Source: Micromonospora sp. WMMD1082 (GTDB lineage: Bacteria; Actinomycetota; Actinomycetes; Mycobacteriales; Micromonosporaceae). From it: 64,000 bases of DNA. Position numbers and translations under genes: made by a program. The DNA lies in contig NZ_JARUBM010000002.1 in assembly GCF_029626175.1 (NCBI RefSeq), positions 1,674,001 to 1,738,000 on the forward strand, read 5' to 3'. Below the pieces are notes generated by a model. That model did not search any database, was not told the origin of the DNA, and saw only the letters and a list, made by a program, of their open reading frames with translations. Positions 1 through 8,662 of the stretch are shown one piece after another; positions within the stretch are counted from its first letter, which is position 1; each line of letters opens with the position of its first letter.

Positions 1-855
1 GGCAGCCTGCCGATGGTGGTCCTCGGTGCCGGTCGGGTCACCGGCGGCGAGGTGATCATCGACGCCTCGGCCTCCAGCCAGCTGGTCTCGGGCCTGCTGC
101 TCGCCGCGCCGCGCTTCCAGCGCGGGCTGGTCGTCCGGCACGTCGGCCCGCCCGTGCCCTCCGCGCCGCACCTGCGGATGACCGTGCAGATGCTGCGGGC
201 CGCCGGTGCCGCCGTCGACGACAGCACCCCCGACGTCTGGGCGGTCGAGCCGGGGCCACTGACGGGGCGCGGTTGGGAGATCGAGCCCGACCTCTCCGGC
301 GCGGTGCCGTTCTTCGCCGCGGCCATGGTCACCGGTGGCGAGGTGACCCTGCGCGGCTGGCCGCCACGGGGCAGCGCCCAGCCGGTCGAGCGGCTCCGCT
401 CACTGTTGCAGCAGATGGGCGCGGAGGTCGCCCTCACCACCGAGGGCCTCACCGTACGCGGCACCGGCACGGTGCGGGGTCTGCGTGCCGACCTGTCCGA
501 CGTCAGCGAGCTGACCCCGGCGCTGACCGCGCTGGCGATGCTCGCCGACTCCCCCTCGGTGTTCACCGGGGTCGGCCACATCCGTGGTCACGAGACCGAC
601 CGGCTGGCCGCGCTGGCCCGGGAGTTCACCGCGCTCGGCGCGGACGTCACCGAGTCCGCCGACGGCCTGGAGGTGCGGCCCCGGCCGCTGCGCGGCGGGC
701 TGTTCCACACCTACGATGATCATCGGATGGCGCACGCGGCGGCGGTGGCCGGTCTCGCGGTGCCCGGCATCGAGCTGAACGACGTGGCGTGCACCTCGAA
801 GACCATGCCCGAGTTCCCGGCACTATGGTCGGCAGTGGTGACCGGTAAGAACTGA
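1..855 (+). CDS. aroA: 3-phosphoshikimate 1-carboxyvinyltransferase (EPSP synthase), C-terminal part
   Basis: This is the sixth shikimate-pathway step, joining PEP to shikimate-3-phosphate in the cytoplasm. The reading frame is open from the first base, so the start lies outside the window. The 284 residues seen are about the last two thirds of a family protein of about 430. The late DDHRMAHAAAVAGL segment matches the conserved DHRMAMA-type motif near the C terminus of EPSP synthases. The rsgA gene follows in the same direction after 20 bp with a good ribosome site, so the two are probably co-transcribed, as is common in actinobacteria. No internal damage is seen. Family assignment is firm. 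Confidence 0.95.
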   Translation, partial: GSLPMVVLGAGRVTGGEVIIDASASSQLVSGLLLAAPRFQRGLVVRHVGPPVPSAPHLRMTVQMLRAAGAAVDDSTPDVWAVEPGPLTGRGWEIEPDLSGAVPFFAAAMVTGGEVTLRGWPPRGSAQPVERLRSLLQQMGAEVALTTEGLTVRGTGTVRGLRADLSDVSELTPALTALAMLADSPSVFTGVGHIRGHETDRLAALAREFTALGADVTESADGLEVRPRPLRGGLFHTYDDHRMAHAAAVAGLAVPGIELNDVACTSKTMPEFPALWSAVVTGKN

Positions 856-875
856 GCGAAGGAGAAGGGGCGGCC

Positions 876-1949
876 CTGGCGACCAGGCGGCGGGAGTACG
901 ACGAGGACGACGTCCGGGTCCGGCCCGGCAAGTCCTCGCGCCCGCGCACCCGCACCCGGCCGAGGCATGCCGACGCGAGGGACGGCTTCGTCATCGCGGT
1001 GGACCGCGGGCGGTACACCTGCGTGCTGACCGGCACCGGCCCGGAGGATCCCACCGTCACCGCGATGCGCGCCCGCGAGCTGGGGCGCAAGTCGGTCGTG
1101 GTCGGCGACCGGGTCGGGCTGGTCGGCGACACCTCCGGCCTGCCCGGGGCGCTGGCCCGCATCGTCCGGATCGCGCCGCGCCGCTCGGTGCTGCGGCGCA
1201 CCGCCGAGGACGACGCCAGCACCGCCGAGGGGCGGCTGGAACGGGTGGTGGTCGCCAACGCCGACCAGCTCGTGATCGTCAGCGCGCTGGCCGACCCGCC
1301 GCCGCGCACCGGGTTCATCGACCGTTGCCTGGTGGCCGCGTACGACGCGGACATCGAGCCGCTGCTCTGCCTGACCAAGGCCGACCTGGCGGGCCCCGAG
1401 GCGGTGCTCGACTACTACACCGAGCTGGAACTGCCGTACGTGCTCATCCGGCCGGATTCACCGTTGGACGCCCTGCGCAGCCTGCTCGCGGGCCGGGTGT
1501 CGGTGCTCGTCGGTCACTCCGGGGTCGGCAAGTCGACGCTGGTCAACCGCCTGGTCCCGGAGGCCGACCGGGCGGTCGGCACGGTCAGCGCGATCGGCCG
1601 TGGCCGGCACACCTCGACCAGCGCGGTGGCGCTGCGGCTGCCCGCCGTGCCCGGCACCCCGGACGACACCGGCTGGATCGTGGACACCCCCGGCGTCCGC
1701 AGCTTCGGGCTGGCCCACGTCTCGGCCGAGAGCCTGCTGCACGGCTTCCCGGATCTGGTCGAGGCCACCGCCGACTGCCCGGCGAACTGCCCGCACACCC
1801 CCGACGAGGCCGACTGCGCGCTGGACGACTGGGTCACCCGGGGGCGGGCGGATCCGCGCCGGCTGGCCTCGTACCGCCGGTTGCTGGCCTCCCGGGCCGG
1901 GGAGACCGACCCGCGCGGCGAGGCCGAGCCGCGCGGGCGGGCGGAGTGA
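876..1949 (+). CDS. rsgA: Ribosome small-subunit-dependent GTPase A
   Basis: This is a circularly permuted GTPase that helps late maturation of the 30S subunit. It shows the G1 loop GHSGVGKSTLVN, the G3 segment DTPGVRSFG, and a C-terminal zinc-knuckle pattern CPANCPHTPDEADC. I place the start at a CTG codon (876) because the sequence from there reads MATRRREYDEDDVRV, resembling the family's usual basic N-terminal leader. A GGAG/AAGGGG ribosome site sits just upstream. The alternative GTG at 999 would drop 41 residues and has no comparable site. It follows aroA after 20 bp. Function is secure; the non-standard start is inference. Confidence 0.93.
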   Translation: MATRRREYDEDDVRVRPGKSSRPRTRTRPRHADARDGFVIAVDRGRYTCVLTGTGPEDPTVTAMRARELGRKSVVVGDRVGLVGDTSGLPGALARIVRIAPRRSVLRRTAEDDASTAEGRLERVVVANADQLVIVSALADPPPRTGFIDRCLVAAYDADIEPLLCLTKADLAGPEAVLDYYTELELPYVLIRPDSPLDALRSLLAGRVSVLVGHSGVGKSTLVNRLVPEADRAVGTVSAIGRGRHTSTSAVALRLPAVPGTPDDTGWIVDTPGVRSFGLAHVSAESLLHGFPDLVEATADCPANCPHTPDEADCALDDWVTRGRADPRRLASYRRLLASRAGETDPRGEAEPRGRAE

Positions 1950-1989
1950 GCCCGGCGGGCCCGGCACCGGCCTCGCTACCGTGTCCGGC

Positions 1990-2793
1990 ATGACCGGTTA
2001 CGCCGACGATCTCGCCCTCGCCCACCGCCTCGCCGACGCCGCCGACGCCATCTCGACGGCCCGGTTCCGCGCGCTCGACCTGCGGGTCGAGTCGAAGCCC
2101 GACCTGACCCCGGTCTCCGACGCGGACACCGCCGTGGAACGCGAGATCCGCGCCCTGCTCGCCGCGCACCGGCCCGGCGACGGACTGCTCGGCGAGGAGT
2201 ACGGCGAGCAGCCCGCCGCCGGGGCGCGACAGTGGGTGGTGGACCCGATCGACGGCACCAAGAACTTCGTCCGGGGGGTGCCGATCTGGGCCACCCTGAT
2301 CGCGCTGCTGGAGGACGGGCGGCCGGTCGCCGGGCTGGTCTCCGCGCCCGCGCTGGGCCGCCGCTGGTGGGCGGGGCGCGGCACCGGGGCGTACGCGGGA
2401 CCGGACGCGTCCCGGGGCGCACCGATCCGGGTCTCCGGGGTGACCGGGCTGGCCGACGCCAGCCTCTGCTACTCCTCGCTGGGTGGCTGGGAGCAGATCG
2501 GCCGGCTGGACCAGGTGCTCCGGCTGATGCGGGACACCTGGCGCAGCCGGGCCTACGGCGACTTCTACGGTTACATGCTGCTGGCCGAGGGTGCACTGGA
2601 CGTCATGATCGAGCCCGAACTCTCGCTCTGGGACGTGGCCGCACTGGTACCCATAGTGACCGAAGCCGGGGGTACGATCACCGATCTGGCGGGCCGCCCG
2701 ACCCCTGCGGGCGGCGACAACAGCACCGTGGCCAGCAACGGCGCGCTGCACCCCGACATCCTCGGCCGGCTCGGTCAGCCGGCCGCGCGCTGA
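1990..2793 (+). CDS. hisN: Histidinol-phosphatase, inositol monophosphatase family
   Basis: This is a 267-residue Mg-dependent phosphatase of the inositol monophosphatase fold, which in actinobacteria performs the histidinol-phosphate phosphatase step. The metal-site motif DPIDGTKNFVRG is visible, followed by the C-terminal SLWDVAAL segment typical of the family. The ATG at 1990 has no Shine-Dalgarno sequence, but a TACCGT hexamer ends 7 bp upstream, which fits a leaderless transcript. The same frame stays open far upstream (to 1600) but only as antisense-like arginine-rich sequence over rsgA. A generic inositol-1-phosphatase role cannot be excluded from sequence alone. Confidence 0.88.
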   Translation: MTGYADDLALAHRLADAADAISTARFRALDLRVESKPDLTPVSDADTAVEREIRALLAAHRPGDGLLGEEYGEQPAAGARQWVVDPIDGTKNFVRGVPIWATLIALLEDGRPVAGLVSAPALGRRWWAGRGTGAYAGPDASRGAPIRVSGVTGLADASLCYSSLGGWEQIGRLDQVLRLMRDTWRSRAYGDFYGYMLLAEGALDVMIEPELSLWDVAALVPIVTEAGGTITDLAGRPTPAGGDNSTVASNGALHPDILGRLGQPAAR

Positions 2794-2819
2794 CGCCCGG
2801 TAACCTCTATCCTCGCCAC

Positions 2820-3788
2820 GTGGCTACCTCGGGTTGGTGTTTCCTGGCGGCGATGATCGTCGCGTACGGCGTCGCCAACCTGTTGCAGTCGATCGCCGTC
2901 GCCCGCACCACGGTGCACCACACCTTCGATCCCGGGTTGCTGCTGCGCCTGGCCGGGCACCGCACCTATCTGGTCGGGCTGGCCTGCCAGGTGGCCGGGT
3001 TCGTGCTGGCCTTCCTGGCCCGGCGGGACCTGCCGCTGTTCCTGGTGCAGGCGAGCGTGGCGGCCGGGCTCGGGGTCACCGCCATCCTCGGCGTGGTCGT
3101 GCTGAAGTGGCGGCTGCCGCTGGCCGAGGTAGTACTGCTGGTGCTGCTCTTCGCCGGGATCACCGCACTGGTGCTCTCCGCCCGACCCGCGCCGTCGAAG
3201 GCCCTGGGCACCGCGGGCATGGTGGCCCTGCTGGTGACCCTGGCGGTGATCGCGGTGCTCGGCTTCTTCGCCGTCCGGCTGCGCGGCGCGCCCGGCTCGG
3301 TGGCGCTCGGCTCGCTGGCCGGGCTGGCCTTCTCCGCCGCGGCGGTGGCCGCCCGGCCGCTGGCCTCCGCACCGACCTGGGATGCGTTCCTCACCGACCC
3401 GCTGCTCTACCTGCTCGTCGGTCACTCGGTGGTCGGCCAGTTGCTGCTCGGGCTGGCGATGCAACGCGGTTCCACCACGGCGGCGGTGGCCGCCATGGAC
3501 GCGGCCGGTGCGGTGCCCGCCGCGATCGTCGGCCTGCTGCTGCTCAACGACAAGATCTGGCCGGGCCGGGAGTGGCTCGCCGGCATCGGCTTCCTGGTCA
3601 CCCTGGCCGCCGTCATCGGGCTCACCCGGTACGCCGAACCACAGCACCAGCACGCCGTCGCCCACGAAACCACCCGGGCCCTGGTCGGCGCCGCCCCACA
3701 TCCGGCTCAACGGACAGGCTCCCTGTTGGCGCCTCGTGTCGAGGAAGCGCCCCTGCTCGCGCTTGACGCGCGGCGCGAAGGACGTTGA
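2820..3788 (+). CDS. DMT-superfamily (EamA-type) membrane transporter
   Basis: This 322-residue protein is almost entirely hydrophobic, with about ten predicted membrane spans in the two-repeat arrangement of drug/metabolite transporters. The substrate is not evident. The GTG start at 2820 lies 6 bp after a TATCCT hexamer, so the message is probably leaderless; no Shine-Dalgarno sequence is present. The C-terminal tail after the last span is polar. The stop codon overlaps the -35 box of the next operon, so the two units are separately controlled. The family call is good; the specific role is unknown. Confidence 0.82.
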   Translation: MATSGWCFLAAMIVAYGVANLLQSIAVARTTVHHTFDPGLLLRLAGHRTYLVGLACQVAGFVLAFLARRDLPLFLVQASVAAGLGVTAILGVVVLKWRLPLAEVVLLVLLFAGITALVLSARPAPSKALGTAGMVALLVTLAVIAVLGFFAVRLRGAPGSVALGSLAGLAFSAAAVAARPLASAPTWDAFLTDPLLYLLVGHSVVGQLLLGLAMQRGSTTAAVAAMDAAGAVPAAIVGLLLLNDKIWPGREWLAGIGFLVTLAAVIGLTRYAEPQHQHAVAHETTRALVGAAPHPAQRTGSLLAPRVEEAPLLALDARREGR

Positions 3789-3839
3789 CGGACACAACGT
3801 CTTACCGTACGGTAATGCATTACCGTACGGTAAGACGTT
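3785..3839 (+). promoter_or_regulatory. Promoter with tandem palindromic operator for the SRPBCC/ArsR operon
   Basis: A TTGACG box (3785-3790), 17 bp spacer and TACGGT box (3808-3813) make a strong promoter. Positions 3796-3839 form a perfect 44-bp palindrome built from two copies of the 14-bp palindrome TTACCGTACGGTAA (3802-3815 and 3820-3833). The first copy covers the -10 box and the second covers the expected transcription start. A dimeric repressor bound here should block initiation. The ArsR protein of the same operon is the obvious candidate; a TetR protein encoded elsewhere is the alternative. Confidence 0.85.
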
Positions 3840-3855
3840 GGTAGGGAGGCCGGTC

Positions 3856-4287
3856 ATGCCCGAGGTCGTCCGTTCCGTCGAGATCTCCGCACCGCCGAGC
3901 GGCGTGTGGCGGTGGCTGTCCACCCAGCAGGGCCTACGCCGCTGGCTCGCGCCCGACATCGAGATCGACCTGCGGGTCGGCGGCGCCTACCGGATGCTCG
4001 GCGCCGACGGGCAGACCTGGATCAGCGGCACGGTGTTGGAGCTGGTGCCGGAGGGTCGGTTGGTGCTGTCGTGGCAGGAGGAGCAGGCCGGCTGGGTCCA
4101 CCCCGCCCGGCTGGTCATCACGTTGGAGCCGATCACGTCGGGCACCCGGGTCAGGCTCGTCCACGACGGTTTCGCGGGGATCGGCAAGCCCGGGTGGGCA
4201 GAGACGTGGGAAGCCTACGAACGCGGGGCCGACAAGCACGAGGTGCTGCACCGGTTGGCGCGGGCGGTGCCGACCGGCGGTGCCTGA
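3856..4287 (+). CDS. SRPBCC (START/AHSA1-like) domain protein
   Basis: This 143-residue protein starts with EVVRSVEISAPPSGVWRWL, the opening strand and helix of the AHSA1/polyketide-cyclase (SRPBCC) fold, which forms a hydrophobic ligand cavity. The later segments GGAYRMLG and GTRVRLVHDGF are the usual family strands. The ATG has a GGGAGG site 6 bp upstream. The gene ends 8 bp inside the next gene, an ArsR regulator, a very common pairing in actinobacteria. The ligand is unknown. It is probably induced when a repressor leaves the double operator just upstream. Confidence 0.87.
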   Translation: MPEVVRSVEISAPPSGVWRWLSTQQGLRRWLAPDIEIDLRVGGAYRMLGADGQTWISGTVLELVPEGRLVLSWQEEQAGWVHPARLVITLEPITSGTRVRLVHDGFAGIGKPGWAETWEAYERGADKHEVLHRLARAVPTGGA

Positions 4288-4684
4288 CGAGGTGGTGCGC
4301 GACGAGGTGGTGCACGAGGACACGGGGCGCGACGACACCCGGGCCGACGCCAGCGACAGCCTGTTCCGGGCGCTGGCCGACCCGACGCGCCGGCGCATCC
4401 TCGACCTGCTGGCCGAGCACGGCAGGCTCACCGTCGGCGAACTGGCCGCGCAGTTCCCCGACCTCGTGCCCTCGGGCATCTCCAAGCATCTGATGGCGCT
4501 GCGGGCGACGGGCCTGGTCACCGCGACGCGCCAGGGCCGCCATCAGCTCTACACCATCGATGCGGAGGCGATGTCGCGAGCGCTGGCACCCTGGTTGGCG
4601 AGGTACGAGACCTACTGGACCGGTGCGCTCGCCCGGCTGCGGGCGGCTGCGGAGCCGGGCGACGGGGCCGCCGGAACTGCGTAG
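4280..4684 (+). CDS. ArsR-family winged-helix transcriptional regulator
   Basis: A 134-residue small regulator. The core LFRALADPTRRRILDLLAEHGRLTVGEL begins the winged-helix domain at about residue 30, and the recognition helix segment SGISKHLMALRATGLV follows. No CxC metal motif of the arsenic-sensing type is visible, so the signal is probably not a metal bound at the classical site. The GTG start overlaps the SRPBCC stop region by 8 bp, implying translational coupling. It likely controls its own operon through the palindrome at 3796-3839; that is inference from position. Confidence 0.88.
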   Translation: MPDEVVRDEVVHEDTGRDDTRADASDSLFRALADPTRRRILDLLAEHGRLTVGELAAQFPDLVPSGISKHLMALRATGLVTATRQGRHQLYTIDAEAMSRALAPWLARYETYWTGALARLRAAAEPGDGAAGTA

Positions 4685-4720
4685 CCGCGCCTCCCGCACG
4701 ACCCCGCCCGGGTCACCCGG

Positions 4721-5923
4721 TCAGGCCGCCTCGACCGGTTTACGGCGACCGACCACCCGCTCGTAGAGCCGCTCCAGGGCACTGGCCGTACGCTCCCAGG
4801 TGTAGCTGCACCGGACCCGGTCCACCGCGGCGTGCCCGTACGCGAACCGGCCGGCGTTGTCGGTGAGCAGCCGACGCAGCGTCATTCCGAGCGTGCGTAC
4901 GTCGCCCGGCGGCACCAGCTTGCCGGTGACCTCGTCGACCACGGCGTCGGCGATGCCGCCCATGGCGTAGCCGACCACCGGGACACCGCAGGCCATCGCC
5001 TCCAGTGACACCCGCCCGGCGGAGGAGTAGTGCGGGGTGCAGGCCACCACGTCGGCCGAGCGGTACCAGGTGGCCATCTGCTCGTGCGGCACCGCGCCCA
5101 CCAGGTGCACCTGCTCGCCCACCCCGATGCGATCGGCCAGCTCGCGCAGTCGGCGCGCCTCGGCGTGGTGGGCCAGCCCGTCCGCCTGCGGCCCGCCGGC
5201 GATCACCAGCTCCGCGTCGCCGACCAGGCGCATCGCGCGGATCAGGTCGTCCTGCCCGTGACCACGGGAGAGCCCACCCACCGACAGGATCCGGGGCCGT
5301 TGGTCGCGCGGGGCCGCCTCACCCTCGGGGTGGAACCGCTCGGTGTCGACGCCGGTCGGCACCATCGCGACCGAGGCGCGTTGCAGGCCCATCCGGGTCA
5401 GCTCGTCGACCTCGTCGTTGCACTGGGCGACCGCCATGTCCACCGCCCGGGTCAGCGCCCGTTCCAGCGGGATGCGGGCGCCGGGACCGTCGTACTGCGC
5501 GCCGAGGTGGCGCAGCTGTTCCATGCCGATCGAGTGGAAGGTCTGCACCACGGGGATGTCGGTCTCCCGGACGGCGTGCGCGGCGGCCAGCCCGCCGATC
5601 CAGTAGTGACCGTGCACCACCTCCGGCGTCCAGTCGCCGGACCACCGGTCGGCCAGCCACTGGCCGAACTCGGCCACGTAGGGCACCAGGTCGGCGGTGG
5701 GCATCGGCGCGACCGGACCCACGGGCGCCCGCTCCACGCGGTAGCCGTCCACGGTGGCGGTCTCGGCCACCTCGGGATCGTCCCGGCGGGTGTAGACCCG
5801 GACGTCGTGACCTCGACCGGCCAGTTCGGCCGCGACCCGTGCGATGTGCTGGTAGGTGCCGACGACGGTGCCGTCGCCGAACGGCGGCGCAGCGGCGTGG
5901 GCACAGACGAGGCCGACGCGCAT
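4721..5923 (-). CDS. GT4-family glycosyltransferase
   Basis: This 400-residue GT-B retaining glycosyltransferase resembles MshA and sucrose-synthase-like enzymes. The N-terminal Rossmann half opens with a glycine-rich loop around FGDGTVVGTYQHI. The C-terminal nucleotide-sugar half has the SVGGLSRGHGQDDLI segment and the sequence AGRVSLEAMACGVPVVGYA, which carries the second glutamate of the EX7E motif. The first motif position is unusual, reading YSSAGRVSLE where EPFG is common. A GGAGGT ribosome site lies 5 bp before the ATG. The gene stands alone, convergent with the ArsR operon. Acceptor and donor are not deducible. Confidence 0.85.
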   Translation of the reverse strand: MRVGLVCAHAAAPPFGDGTVVGTYQHIARVAAELAGRGHDVRVYTRRDDPEVAETATVDGYRVERAPVGPVAPMPTADLVPYVAEFGQWLADRWSGDWTPEVVHGHYWIGGLAAAHAVRETDIPVVQTFHSIGMEQLRHLGAQYDGPGARIPLERALTRAVDMAVAQCNDEVDELTRMGLQRASVAMVPTGVDTERFHPEGEAAPRDQRPRILSVGGLSRGHGQDDLIRAMRLVGDAELVIAGGPQADGLAHHAEARRLRELADRIGVGEQVHLVGAVPHEQMATWYRSADVVACTPHYSSAGRVSLEAMACGVPVVGYAMGGIADAVVDEVTGKLVPPGDVRTLGMTLRRLLTDNAGRFAYGHAAVDRVRCSYTWERTASALERLYERVVGRRKPVEAA

Positions 5924-6167
5924 GGGTCACCTCCATGCGGATGGGGCGGTGGTCTCCGGTCAGAGCGTCCCATTAACCGGGCTCCGAAGAGCCGAAACCT
6001 CGCAGATCGTGGGGGTGGTCGGCGGCATGACCCGGACACGGCGGGGTACCGATGAGGAATGCCCCTCGCCAGAAACCTCCCCGACGCCACGGCCGGGAAG
6101 GGCTTTCTGTCCCCATCCGCCTCGGCCGGACCGGTTACGGCGGATGGGCAGCGGGTAGTGGTCTGCC

Positions 6168-6740
6168 ATGCGCGACGACGAGTACCCGACCCCCGTGTCC
6201 GATCCCGAGGCCGACGGCCTCCCCGACACCGCCGACGACGACTCGTCGGCCGGGGACGACGTGCTGACCGGACGGGAGGCGGACGGCCCGGCACCGGCCC
6301 AGCTGCCCGGTGACCGGACGCCGGTGGCCGTGGACGAGTTCGGCACCACCGCCGAGGAGCAGCTCGACGGCGAGTCGCTGGACTACAAGCTCGGCCGGGA
6401 GCAGTTCGAACTCCCGGTCGACGATCCGCTGGCCGGCCCGGTGGATCCGGACATCGCGGCCGAGGCGGACAGTCGGGAGCAGGCGGCGCAGGCGCAGCTC
6501 GACGCCGACGTCATCGACCCCGGCCCGACCTCCGACCCGAAGTCCCCGGTGTCGCTCTACGACCACGGCCAGCTCGGCACCACGGCGGACGCCACCGTGG
6601 GCCGGCTGGTCGAACCGGACGAGGGTACGCACACCGACCAGGAGACCGATTCGATCGCGTACGACGCGGGTGCCGCCGGCGGCGGGGCCAGCGCCGAGGA
6701 GCTGGCCGTGCACGAGACCCAGCCGCCGCACTCGGTCTGA
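6168..6740 (+). CDS. DUF5709 domain protein
   Basis: This 190-residue, strongly acidic, soluble protein is rich in Asp, Glu, Pro and Gly, with no signal peptide or membrane span. It matches the actinobacterial DUF5709 layout: an acidic disordered start, the middle DYKLGREQFELPVDDP, and an end with DHGQLGTTADATVGRLVEPDEGTH. The function is unknown. The ATG lacks a strong ribosome site. The gene converges on the response-regulator gene with only 13 bp between the stops. The 244 bp upstream, shared with the divergent glycosyltransferase, must hold its promoter, but I see no clear box. Confidence 0.8.
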   Translation: MRDDEYPTPVSDPEADGLPDTADDDSSAGDDVLTGREADGPAPAQLPGDRTPVAVDEFGTTAEEQLDGESLDYKLGREQFELPVDDPLAGPVDPDIAAEADSREQAAQAQLDADVIDPGPTSDPKSPVSLYDHGQLGTTADATVGRLVEPDEGTHTDQETDSIAYDAGAAGGGASAEELAVHETQPPHSV

Positions 6741-6753
6741 GCCGGCCCTCCGC

Positions 6754-7416
6754 TCAGTCGTCCAGGCCCCGCTCGATCGCGTACCGGGTGAGTTCGACCC
6801 GGTTGTGCAGGTGGAGCTTGCCGAGCGTGTTCTGCACGTGGTTCTGCACCGTGCGGTGCGACAGCACGAGCCGCTCGGCGATCTGCTTGTACGACATCCC
6901 CTTGGCCACCAGCCGCAGCACCTCGGTCTCCCGGTCGGTGAGCCGGGGTGCCGCGTCCCCGGTTCCGGCCGCCGCGCCCTCCCGGACGGCGGCCAGCCGG
7001 CGGTACTCACCGAGGACCAGCCCGGCCAGGCCGGGGGTGAAGACCGGCTTCCCCTCCGCGGTGCTCCGCACCGCCGCCAGGAACTCCGCCAGCGCGGCGG
7101 ACTTCAGCAGGTAGCCGGTGGCCCCGGCCTTCACCGCGTCGAGCACGCCCTGCTGCTCGCCGCTGGCGGAGAGCATGAGCACCCGCACCTCCGGCCGGGC
7201 CGCGCGCAGTCCCCGGATCACCTCCACCCCGGAGATGTCCGGCAGTTGCAGGTCGAGCACCACCACGTCGGGGCGCGCCGCCGCGACCACCCGGATCGCC
7301 TGGCGGCCCTCCCCGCAGCTGGCCACCACCTGGTGACCGGCTTCGGCGAGGTCGCGGGCCACCCCTTCCCGCCACATCGGGTGGTCGTCGACGACCATCA
7401 CGCGTACGCCGCTCAC
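6754..7416 (-). CDS. NarL/LuxR-family response regulator
   Basis: This 220-residue regulator has a receiver domain with the acidic pair at residues 10-11, the phospho-acceptor Asp55 in VVVLDLQLPD, and a C-terminal LuxR helix-turn-helix starting at LTDRETEVLRLVAKG. The recognition helix is in the HRTVQNHVQNTLGKL segment. It starts inside the last 4 bp of the sensor kinase gene (ATGA overlap), so the pair is translated together as a two-component system. Gene order kinase then regulator matches MacS/MacR-type systems of actinobacteria. Target genes are unknown. Confidence 0.93.
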   Translation of the reverse strand: MSGVRVMVVDDHPMWREGVARDLAEAGHQVVASCGEGRQAIRVVAAARPDVVVLDLQLPDISGVEVIRGLRAARPEVRVLMLSASGEQQGVLDAVKAGATGYLLKSAALAEFLAAVRSTAEGKPVFTPGLAGLVLGEYRRLAAVREGAAAGTGDAAPRLTDRETEVLRLVAKGMSYKQIAERLVLSHRTVQNHVQNTLGKLHLHNRVELTRYAIERGLDD

Positions 7417-8549
7417 GGCTGTCTCCTCGGCACGGTGAGTTCGACCTCGGTGCCGGCACCGGGTGTCGAGCTGATCCTGGCACTCCCGCCGAGGTCGGCC
7501 AGCCGGCCCCGGATCGCCTGCGCCACGCCCAACCGGCCCTGAGCCGCGGCCTCGTCCAGCCGGTCGGGCCCGAAGCCCGGCCCCTCGTCCCGGATCGACA
7601 CGGTCACCGCGGAGCCCTCGTTTTCGACCAGCACCCAGGCTCGCCCGCCACCGTGCCGGGCGGCGTTGTCCAGTGCCGCCCCGGTTGCCGCGGCAAGCTC
7701 GCGGGCCACCGCCCGGGGCAGCGGCACCGGGGTCGCCGGGACGGACAGCGACACGGCGGCCGAGGCGTGCCGGCCGAGCAGCGCGCGCAGGTCCACCGGC
7801 GCGTCGGCGGCGCCCGCCGGGACCGGCCCGGTGCCGGAGATCAGGGCCCGCAGGGCGCTCTCCTGCTCGCCGGCCAGCCGGGCCAGCTCACCCGCCTCGC
7901 CGTCGAGGTGCGCACCGCGCCGCTGCACCAGGGCGAGCACCTGGAGCACCGAGTCGTGGATGTCGCGGGCCAGCCGCTCCCGTTCCCGCGTGGCGGCTTC
8001 CAGCTCGACCGCCCGCTGCAACCGTTCCCCGGCGGTCACCGTGAGCCGGGCCACGTGCCCGACCACCACGCCGGCGAGCAGCATGAGGATCGCGCCGTTG
8101 AACGCGCTCGGCGTGACCACGCCCCGCGTCGCGAGGTCGGTCGCGCCGATCAGGAGCGCGGCGACGGTGCCGCGTCGCCGCCCGCCGGAGACGGCCCAGG
8201 CCAGCACCGGTCCGCTCAGCCAGGCCACCGGGAGGGTGGGCAGCCCGGCGTCGAGCGCCGGCCGGCCCATCACCCACGGGGTCACCAGCAGGATCGCCAC
8301 GACGACGCCCAGGTCGGCCACCAGCAGCGGCCAGCCGCGCCGGGCCGGGGTGGCGTAGCCGGCCGCGGTGACGGCGGTCCAGGCCGCCATGACCAGCACC
8401 AGCCCGCAGGCGGCGAGGGGATGGGCGTACCGGTCCGCGTCGCGGATCAACACCACGCAGACATACGCCAGGGCGGCCACCCGGAAGACCGCGACGGCCC
8501 GCCAGAGCGGGACCTCGAAACCACCGGGCACGGGCACGTGCGTCACCAT
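7413..8549 (-). CDS. MacS-like membrane sensor histidine kinase
   Basis: This 378-residue kinase has about five or six membrane spans in residues 15-170. A HisKA_3-type dimerisation segment ERLARDIHDSVLQVLALVQ follows, with the phosphorylated His at about residue 198. A C-terminal HATPase domain has the N-box near LDNAARHGG and the G-box RDEGPGFG. I chose the ATG at 8549 because upstream residues are an arginine-rich read-through with no family resemblance. There is no extracytoplasmic sensor domain of note, so it likely senses membrane state. It is coupled to the response regulator by a 4-bp overlap. Confidence 0.9.
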   Translation of the reverse strand: MVTHVPVPGGFEVPLWRAVAVFRVAALAYVCVVLIRDADRYAHPLAACGLVLVMAAWTAVTAAGYATPARRGWPLLVADLGVVVAILLVTPWVMGRPALDAGLPTLPVAWLSGPVLAWAVSGGRRRGTVAALLIGATDLATRGVVTPSAFNGAILMLLAGVVVGHVARLTVTAGERLQRAVELEAATRERERLARDIHDSVLQVLALVQRRGAHLDGEAGELARLAGEQESALRALISGTGPVPAGAADAPVDLRALLGRHASAAVSLSVPATPVPLPRAVARELAAATGAALDNAARHGGGRAWVLVENEGSAVTVSIRDEGPGFGPDRLDEAAAQGRLGVAQAIRGRLADLGGSARISSTPGAGTEVELTVPRRQP

Positions 8550-8662
8550 GCCACAGCCGGCCCGGATGCCCTGGCCCTGCACGGCCGATGCGACTCGACT
8601 AACCCTGACGTACGGTGGTAAATGCCGCGTAAACCTCTGTGACCTCCAGTCGGGACGGGGCC

